DNA of 10,693 bases from Actinomycetota bacterium (GTDB lineage: Bacteria > Actinomycetota > Thermoleophilia > Solirubrobacterales > Solirubrobacteraceae). Below the pieces are notes generated by a model, which saw only the letters and a list, made by a program, of their open reading frames with translations, made no database searches and was not told where the DNA came from. Positions 6,599-10,693 of this stretch are shown piece after piece (within the stretch, counting starts at the first letter, position 1; each line of letters begins with the position of its first letter). The stretch spans positions 1-10,693 of the forward strand of contig WLNX01000040.1 of NCBI GenBank assembly GCA_009699565.1. The letters run 5' to 3'. Both the position numbers and the translations under genes were made by a program.

Positions 6599-7972
6599 TT
6601 AGCCGTGAACCAGCCAGCCGTCGGCGGCGCGGGCGGCCTCCATCAGCGCCTCGCTCATCGTCGGATGGCCGTGGATTGTCCGCGCCACTTCCGGGTAGCC
6701 GCCTTCCAGCATTTTGGTGTTGACGAGCTCCTGAATCAGGTCGGTCGCCTTGGAACCGACGATGTGGGCTCCGAGCAGCTCGCCGTACTTCCTGTCGCCG
6801 ACGATCTTCACGAGGCCGCTGCGGTCGCCGTAGACGGTGCCAGCGCCAACAGCGCCGTAAGGCACCTTCCCTACCGTCACGTCGAAGCCCTGCTCCTTAG
6901 CCTGCTCTTCGGTTAGGCCGAAGCTGGCGACGTTCGGGGTGCAGAAGGTCGCGCGCGGAATGTCCTCGTAGTCGAGCGGGTGAGGGTTTTCCCCCGCGAT
7001 CGCCTCGGCGGCGATGATCCCTTCCTCGCTTGCCTTGTGCGCAAGCGCGGGTCCGTGAACGAGGTCCCCGATCGCGTAGATCCCTTCGACCGAGCTTCGA
7101 AGGTGACCGTCTACCGCGATCAGGCCCTGTTCATCGAGCTCCAGCCCTGCCGCGCCGAGTCCCAGCGACTCAACGTCCGCGCTGCGGCCGGCCGCGATGA
7201 CGAGCCAGTCGGCCTCGCCCTTCTCGTCGCCGTATTCGAAAGTGACGGAGCTCCCGCCGGATTCGATCCCGCTTACCAGAGTCGACGTGTGAACTGAAAT
7301 CCCTTGGGCTTTGAAGCCCTTCTCAACGAGCCGCGAGATGTCCTTGTCTTCGCTTGGCAGCACGCGGTCCAGTGCTTCGAAGAGGTCCACCTCGACGCCG
7401 AAGCGTGCGTATGCGCTCGCGATCTCGCTTCCCGACGCCCCCGAGCCGACGACCGCCATCCGCTTGGGAAGCGCCTCCAGCGCCCAGGCCTCCTCGGTGC
7501 CGATCACGGCTCCGCCAAAGCTGGCACCCGGAATCGATCTGGCCACCGAACCGGTCGCCAGGATGATCGCCTGTGAGGCTTCAAGTTCACGCCCGTCAAC
7601 GCTCACCGACTTTGGCCCGGTGAGGCTTGCGGAGCCGCTGATCATCTCGACATTGTTCTTCTTCATCAGCATCTCGACGCCGCCTACCAGAGTGCCGATC
7701 ACCTCTTCGCGGCGCGCATTCACGGCCGCGAAGTCAACCTCGGGCTTGCCGACAGTGATTCCGAACTCGCCGGCATGCGAGATCTCGGACATCAGGTCGG
7801 CGGAGCGCAGAACCGCCTTCGCGGGGATGCACGCATAGTTGAGGCAGCGGCCGCCGATCTTGTCCTTCTCGACTACCGCGACGCTCATCCCAAGCTGCGC
7901 GGCGCGGATCGCTGCGACATATCCCCCCGGGCCGGAACCGATGATGATGCAGTCGAAGCTCTCTTTTGCCAT
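6599..7972 (-). CDS. lpdA: Dihydrolipoamide dehydrogenase (E3)
   Basis: FAD enzyme that reoxidises dihydrolipoyl groups of E2 and reduces NAD. The 457 residues hold the FAD Rossmann motif GSGPGG (12-17), the redox disulfide C43-x4-C48 in GGRCLNYACIPAK, the NAD-binding motif GSGASG (176-181), the FAD-contacting YAIGDL (299-304), and the C-terminal dimer domain with HGHPTMSE (434-441), where H436 and E441 form the usual proton-transfer pair. The disulfide segment departs from the common GGTCLNVGCIPSK: T to R, V to Y, G to A and S to A, while both cysteines stay. ATG 7972 has no Shine-Dalgarno sequence but lies 6 nt after TACACT, consistent with a leaderless transcript starting the dehydrogenase operon. 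It supplies E3 for the complex encoded downstream. Confidence 0.96.
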   Translation of the reverse strand: MAKESFDCIIIGSGPGGYVAAIRAAQLGMSVAVVEKDKIGGRCLNYACIPAKAVLRSADLMSEISHAGEFGITVGKPEVDFAAVNARREEVIGTLVGGVEMLMKKNNVEMISGSASLTGPKSVSVDGRELEASQAIILATGSVARSIPGASFGGAVIGTEEAWALEALPKRMAVVGSGASGSEIASAYARFGVEVDLFEALDRVLPSEDKDISRLVEKGFKAQGISVHTSTLVSGIESGGSSVTFEYGDEKGEADWLVIAAGRSADVESLGLGAAGLELDEQGLIAVDGHLRSSVEGIYAIGDLVHGPALAHKASEEGIIAAEAIAGENPHPLDYEDIPRATFCTPNVASFGLTEEQAKEQGFDVTVGKVPYGAVGAGTVYGDRSGLVKIVGDRKYGELLGAHIVGSKATDLIQELVNTKMLEGGYPEVARTIHGHPTMSEALMEAARAADGWLVHG

Positions 7973-7978
7973 GAGGCG

Positions 7979-7984
7979 AGTGTA
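7979..7984 (-). promoter_or_regulatory. Candidate -10 box for leaderless lpdA transcript
   Basis: Reads TACACT on the minus strand, matching TAnnnT. It ends 6 nt before ATG 7972, so transcription would begin at or next to the start codon. lpdA has no ribosome binding site, as expected for leaderless translation. No good -35 hexamer is seen at 16-19 nt spacing. If real, this is the main promoter for the genes from 7972 down to 590. Confidence 0.5.
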
Positions 7985-8014
7985 GGCAACGCTCGTCGCC
8001 TTGGCCGGAACGCC

Positions 8015-8503
8015 TCAGCCGTGCGGCGACGGAACCTTGACGCGGCCAAGTACGCGGATCAGCTTCCAGAAGAGCCAGCCGCCGGCGATCAGGATCGCGA
8101 CGCAGAGGACAACGGCGAGCACATTCCCGGCAACCATCAGCGAGAGCCCCGCGATAACCAGCGTCATCGCCAGCAGCGCCTCGAAGCCGAGCAGTGCCCA
8201 ATAGCGAAGCGTCCACATTCCCCAGGCGGCAAGCAGCATCAGCAGCGCGAAGATCAGCACCCCGGTCAGTGCCGGCTTTTGGCCTTGGACCTCGACCCCT
8301 GCGAAGTAGGAGAGAACATTTGCAACTGCCAGCGCCGCAGCCAGACCTGCCGCAATCTTGACCGGCAGCGGCCGCTCGCCGGGGCTCAGCGGTTTCAGCT
8401 CGGCGCGTGCGATGTCGTCGCGCTCAGCGCTGCTGAGGCGCTTCTTCGGAGTCGAGTCGGCGCCCGGTTCGGTCAGGCTCTGTTTGCGGCTGCGTCGTCC
8501 CAT
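8015..8503 (-). CDS. Four-helix integral membrane protein, unknown function
   Basis: A 162-residue protein without a family I recognise. Residues 1-47 form a polar, basic N-terminal tail (MGRRSRKQSL, then TPKKRLSSAERDD), followed by four predicted membrane helices at about 48-69, 79-97, 101-123 and 126-148, and a short basic C-terminus (KLIRVLGRVKVPSPHG). With an even number of helices and positive charges at both ends, both termini are probably cytoplasmic. The start ATG 8503 has no clear ribosome binding site; CACACT ends 7 nt upstream on the same strand. It lies 42 nt upstream of lpdA and may be read through into it, but the E3 gene appears to have its own promoter. It is divergent from the SnoaL-like gene with only 61 nt between starts. 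Confidence 0.75.
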   Translation of the reverse strand: MGRRSRKQSLTEPGADSTPKKRLSSAERDDIARAELKPLSPGERPLPVKIAAGLAAALAVANVLSYFAGVEVQGQKPALTGVLIFALLMLLAAWGMWTLRYWALLGFEALLAMTLVIAGLSLMVAGNVLAVVLCVAILIAGGWLFWKLIRVLGRVKVPSPHG

Positions 8504-8510
8504 CGCCGTC

Positions 8511-8516
8511 AGTGTG
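8511..8516 (-). promoter_or_regulatory. Weak candidate -10 box for the membrane protein gene
   Basis: CACACT on the minus strand, 7 nt before ATG 8503, one base off TAnnnT. It is supported mainly by its position, which matches those before lpdA, the SnoaL-like gene and argF, and by the absence of a ribosome binding site. Confidence 0.3.
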
Positions 8517-8550
8517 GCAGGAGTCCGGTGCAGTCAGGCGCGATCGGCTC

Positions 8551-8556
8551 TACGCT
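8551..8556 (+). promoter_or_regulatory. Candidate -10 box for leaderless SnoaL-like gene
   Basis: TACGCT fits TAnnnT and ends 8 nt before ATG 8565. No Shine-Dalgarno sequence lies between it and the start, and the -35 region is unremarkable (GTGCAG at 17-nt spacing). It shares the 61-nt divergent intergenic region with the candidate promoter of the membrane protein gene. Confidence 0.42.
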
Positions 8557-8564
8557 GAAGCGCG

Positions 8565-9062
8565 ATGGACGATCTGCTTGACGCCTTCCAGCGCGCTTGG
8601 ACCGAACGCCGGCGCGCAGCCTTCCGCGAGGTCTGCGCCCCCGACCTCCACTGGACCGATCCCTCAAGCCCGGAGCCGCTCTACGGCCCGGACGCGCTTG
8701 CCGACCGCGCCGCACAGCTTTGGCAGGCGTTCCCCGATGCCAACGTTCAGAGCGCCGGCGAGCGCCTCAGCGACGGCCGATTCGTCGCCGTACCTGTGCT
8801 CGTCAGCGGCATCCAGCGCGGCTCGCTTTCAGGGATCCCGGCCACCAACCGGATGATCACCGTTCACGCCGTGCTCTACTGCGAACTTGATCCGCCGCGC
8901 GAGAAGCTCTGGCGGATCCGAGCCTTCTTTGACGCCTATGACGCGACCGTTCAGCTCGGCGTGTTGCCCAAGCGCGGTTCGCTTGGCGAGCGCGCGATTC
9001 TCGCCGTCCGCGGCTTCGGGCTGCGCCGCAGCGGCGGCGAGGATCTCGACGAGACCGGCTGA
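8565..9062 (+). CDS. SnoaL-like / NTF2-fold protein
   Basis: 165 residues, with the first 130 or so showing the NTF2-like cone fold used by SnoaL polyketide cyclases and many small hydrolases, isomerases or ligand-binding proteins. Marks are the N-terminal helix DDLLDAFQRAWTERRRAAFREV, the strand LHWTDPSSPEPLYGPDAL (28-45), the long strands VAVPVLVSGIQRGSL and MITVHAVLYCEL, and WRIRAFFDAYDATVQLGVLP (117-135), the usual closing strand and helix. Residues from 136 form a charged tail with a short helix (SLGERAILAVRGFGLRR). The fold is fairly certain but the reaction is not: there is no polyketide or other secondary-metabolism gene nearby. The neighbour argF starts 63 nt downstream and seems to have its own promoter. 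Confidence 0.78.
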   Translation: MDDLLDAFQRAWTERRRAAFREVCAPDLHWTDPSSPEPLYGPDALADRAAQLWQAFPDANVQSAGERLSDGRFVAVPVLVSGIQRGSLSGIPATNRMITVHAVLYCELDPPREKLWRIRAFFDAYDATVQLGVLPKRGSLGERAILAVRGFGLRRSGGEDLDETG

Positions 9063-9071
9063 GCAAGCTCT

Positions 9072-9092
9072 GCGCTGCAACAAATTGCGCGC
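9072..9092 (+). other. Imperfect hairpin between the SnoaL-like gene and argF
   Basis: GCGC, one bulged T, then GCAA pairs with TTGCGCGC around a CAAA loop: eight base pairs with a single bulge, starting 10 nt after the SnoaL-like stop codon. No U-tract follows, so a standard intrinsic terminator is not supported. It could be a tail-less terminator or a protein-binding site upstream of argF. Its right arm, TTGCGCGC, is repeated exactly at 9118-9125, directly before the argF start codon. Confidence 0.35.
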
Positions 9093-9112
9093 TGAGAAGC
9101 TGGCTGCTGGCT

Positions 9113-9118
9113 TATCGT
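9113..9118 (+). promoter_or_regulatory. Candidate -10 box for leaderless argF
   Basis: TATCGT matches TAnnnT and ends 7 nt before the TTG start of argF, placing the transcript start at or beside the first codon. No Shine-Dalgarno sequence is present. TTGCGC at 9085-9090 resembles a -35 box but is 22 nt away, longer than usual. Confidence 0.42.
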
Positions 9119-9125
9119 TGCGCGC

Positions 9126-10010
9126 TTGCCACGCCACTTCCTAACCGGTGAAGAGCTGGACCGCGATCAACTTCTCGCTCTGCTGGAGCGCGCCCACGAG
9201 CTGAAGGCCGCGCCCGGCTCCTCCAGCGCGCTCGCGGGCAAGAGCGTCGCCCTGATCTTTGAGAAGCCGAGCACGCGCACGCGGCTCTCCTACGAGGTTG
9301 GTGTCACCGAACTGGGTGGCCATGCTGTCGTGCTGCGTCCGGGCGAGATGCAGCTCTCGCGGGGCGAATCGATCGCCGACACCGCCCGCATCCTCTCCGG
9401 CCAGGTCGCCGCGGTCGGTGTGCGCACCGGCCCCGATTCACTGATCGAGGAGCTTGCCGGCGAGGGTTCGATCCCGGTTTTCAACATGCTGACCGAGCTT
9501 CACCACCCTTCGCAGGCGATCGCCGATCTGATGACGCTGCAGGAGGCCTTCCCCGACCGTCCGCTCGACGAGCTTCGCCTCGCATACGTGGGTGACGGCA
9601 ACAACGTCGCCCGTTCACTGGCGATTGTCGGTTCGATCGCCGGGCTCGACGTTGTCGTCGCCTCGCCGGCCGGGTACGAGCTTGAGGCCGAGGCGGGCGG
9701 CGAGCGCAGCAGCGATCCACTTGTCGCCGTCGCCGGTGCCGACGCCGTCTACACCGACGTCTGGGTCTCGATGGGCGACGAGCAGACGGCCGACGCGCGT
9801 CGCGCCGCCCTCGCACCGTTCCGGATCGACGGCGAGCTCCTCGCTCTTGCCAACTCCGGCGCAGTTGCACTGCACTGTCTGCCTGCACATCCCGGCGAAG
9901 AGATCACCGCCGAGGTGCTCTACGGCCCTTCACAGAAGATCTGGGATCAGGCCGAGAATCGCCGCCACGCCCAGAAGGCGCTGCTCGAGTGGCTGCTCGA
10001 AGTCGGCTAG
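9126..10010 (+). CDS. argF: Ornithine carbamoyltransferase
   Basis: Makes citrulline from ornithine and carbamoyl phosphate in arginine biosynthesis, cytoplasmic, usually a trimer. The 294 residues carry the carbamoyl-phosphate loop FEKPSTRTR (45-53), HPSQAIADLMT (127-137), the ornithine-binding DVWVSMGDE (211-219) and the catalytic HCLP (250-253, C251). The TTG start is chosen because MPRHFLTGEEL matches the normal N-terminus of actinobacterial homologues (M-x-RHF), with no ATG or GTG at that place. After HCLPAH the family often has R-G-E/D-E; here it is P-G-E-E. Length is slightly short but complete. No other arginine gene is in view, so argF appears separated from an arginine operon. It is followed after 28 nt by the RNA methyltransferase gene, perhaps on the same transcript. 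Confidence 0.96.
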   Translation: MPRHFLTGEELDRDQLLALLERAHELKAAPGSSSALAGKSVALIFEKPSTRTRLSYEVGVTELGGHAVVLRPGEMQLSRGESIADTARILSGQVAAVGVRTGPDSLIEELAGEGSIPVFNMLTELHHPSQAIADLMTLQEAFPDRPLDELRLAYVGDGNNVARSLAIVGSIAGLDVVVASPAGYELEAEAGGERSSDPLVAVAGADAVYTDVWVSMGDEQTADARRAALAPFRIDGELLALANSGAVALHCLPAHPGEEITAEVLYGPSQKIWDQAENRRHAQKALLEWLLEVG

Positions 10011-10038
10011 CGCTTTCAATGCTGCGATCCTCAGAGCG

Positions 10039-10693
10039 ATGACCGATCAGCCAACAGCAGAGGGCGAGCGCACACGGATCAACCGCGGCGATCGCCTTGA
10101 GGTGCGGATCGAAGCCCTTGCCAACGGCGGCAAGGGGATAGCGCGCGTTGCATTGGGCGACCGCAGCTACGTGATCTTCGTTCGCGACACCGTTCCCGGC
10201 GACCTCGTGCGGATCGAAGTGACAAAGCGCAAGCGCGCATTTGCGGAGGCGCGGCCACTCGAGATGATTGAGCCCGGCCCCGACCGGATCGAGCCGCTCG
10301 CCGACCATCCCGGCGCTTCTTGGCAGGTGCTCTCCTACCAGCGCCAGCTTGAGGTCAAGAGCGAGCAGGTCGAGGACGCGCTGCGGCGGATCGGCAAGCT
10401 CGACGGCTTTGAGCTCGAGCCGATCATTCCCGCGGTCGAGGAGTGGCGCTACCGCAACAAGCTCGAATACTCGTTTGGCGTCGAAGAGGACGGCACCCTC
10501 TGCTGCGGCTTTCACGCGCCGGGCTCGTGGTCGCGGATCCTGCCGATGGATGACTGCCTGCTGGCGTCGGAAGCCAGCAACAGGATCCGCGAGACCGCCT
10601 TGGACGTCTGCCGCGAGATGGAACTCGGCGCCTATGACCGCCGCACGCACGAAGGACTTCTGCGCAACCTCGTCGTCCGCGAGGGCCGCCGCA
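10039..10693 (+). CDS. TrmA/RlmD-family RNA (uracil-5-)-methyltransferase, N-terminal part
   Basis: Expected to methylate uracil C5 in rRNA or tRNA using S-adenosylmethionine. The first 218 residues are visible and the frame is open to the window edge. Residues about 12-75 form a TRAM RNA-binding domain (GDRLEVRIEALANGGKGIAR, then VPGDLVRIEV). The family-specific blocks LSYQRQLEVK (98-107), WRYRNKLEYSFG (136-147) and GLLRNLVVREGR (206-217) follow. The catalytic cysteine and SAM motifs lie beyond the window. Where RlmD has a cysteine-rich [4Fe-4S] segment before the QL-x2-K block, this protein has RIEPLADHPGASWQVLSY (83-100) with no cysteine, so a cluster there is unlikely. The ATG at 10039 has no clear ribosome binding site. 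Whether the target is rRNA or tRNA cannot be told. Confidence 0.88.
   Translation, partial: MTDQPTAEGERTRINRGDRLEVRIEALANGGKGIARVALGDRSYVIFVRDTVPGDLVRIEVTKRKRAFAEARPLEMIEPGPDRIEPLADHPGASWQVLSYQRQLEVKSEQVEDALRRIGKLDGFELEPIIPAVEEWRYRNKLEYSFGVEEDGTLCCGFHAPGSWSRILPMDDCLLASEASNRIRETALDVCREMELGAYDRRTHEGLLRNLVVREGRR

Noticed and set aside
9072..9092. Rho-independent terminator after the SnoaL-like gene
   Set aside because: The stem is present but no run of T follows; listed only as a hairpin of unknown role.
9904..10650. 248-codon minus-strand open frame at the right end
   Set aside because: Opposite argF and the RNA methyltransferase, both with family motifs in the plus-strand frame.

Overview
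The window looks like chromosomal core-metabolism DNA from a high-G+C bacterium, most likely an actinobacterium of a deep lineage such as Thermoleophilia/Solirubrobacterales. This placement is an inference from three things. The pyruvate dehydrogenase E1 is the two-subunit alpha/beta type, not the single-chain AceE of classical Actinobacteria. There are TAnnnT -10-like hexamers 6-8 nt in front of start codons, suggesting leaderless transcripts. The protein sequences also have an actinobacterial flavour. No tRNA, rRNA, CRISPR array, insertion sequence, phage gene or attachment site was seen, and no gene-free stretch exceeds about 65 bases.

Minus strand, read from about 8500 down to 1. A four-helix membrane protein (8503-8015) is followed by a tightly packed block: dihydrolipoamide dehydrogenase E3 (7972-6599), a DsbA/HCCA-isomerase-like thioredoxin-fold protein (6592-6008), an 83-residue protein of unknown function (6011-5760), E1 alpha (5748-4702), E1 beta (4702-3698), lipoyl-bearing E2 (3705-2500), octanoyltransferase lipB (2481-1795), lipoyl synthase lipA (1790-786) and a 59-residue two-helix membrane protein (769-590). 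Gaps are 4-18 nt, or the genes overlap by 1-8 nt, so this is very probably one operon. It encodes a whole 2-oxoacid (most likely pyruvate) dehydrogenase complex together with both enzymes that build its lipoyl cofactor de novo. LipB moves an octanoyl group from ACP to the E2 lysine, LipA inserts two sulfurs, E1 decarboxylates the oxoacid and acylates the lipoyl arm, E2 passes the acyl group to CoA, and E3 reoxidises the dihydrolipoyl group to NADH. After a 60-nt gap holding a 20-bp inverted repeat of TetR-operator type, an acyl-CoA dehydrogenase gene (529 to beyond base 1) begins.

Plus strand, from 8565 to the end. A SnoaL/NTF2-like protein (8565-9062) is divergent from the membrane protein. 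It is followed by ornithine carbamoyltransferase argF (9126-10010, TTG start) and the first 218 codons of a TrmA/RlmD-family RNA uracil methyltransferase (10039 to the window end). That methyltransferase lacks the iron-sulfur cysteine cluster typical of RlmD.

Most of the window is ordinary housekeeping metabolism, and I see no evidence for a wholly new system. The points most worth a second look are the two unexplained genes built into the dehydrogenase operon, the operator at the acyl-CoA dehydrogenase, the leaderless-type starts including a TTG, the cluster-less RNA methyltransferase, and small active-site variations in E2 and E3.
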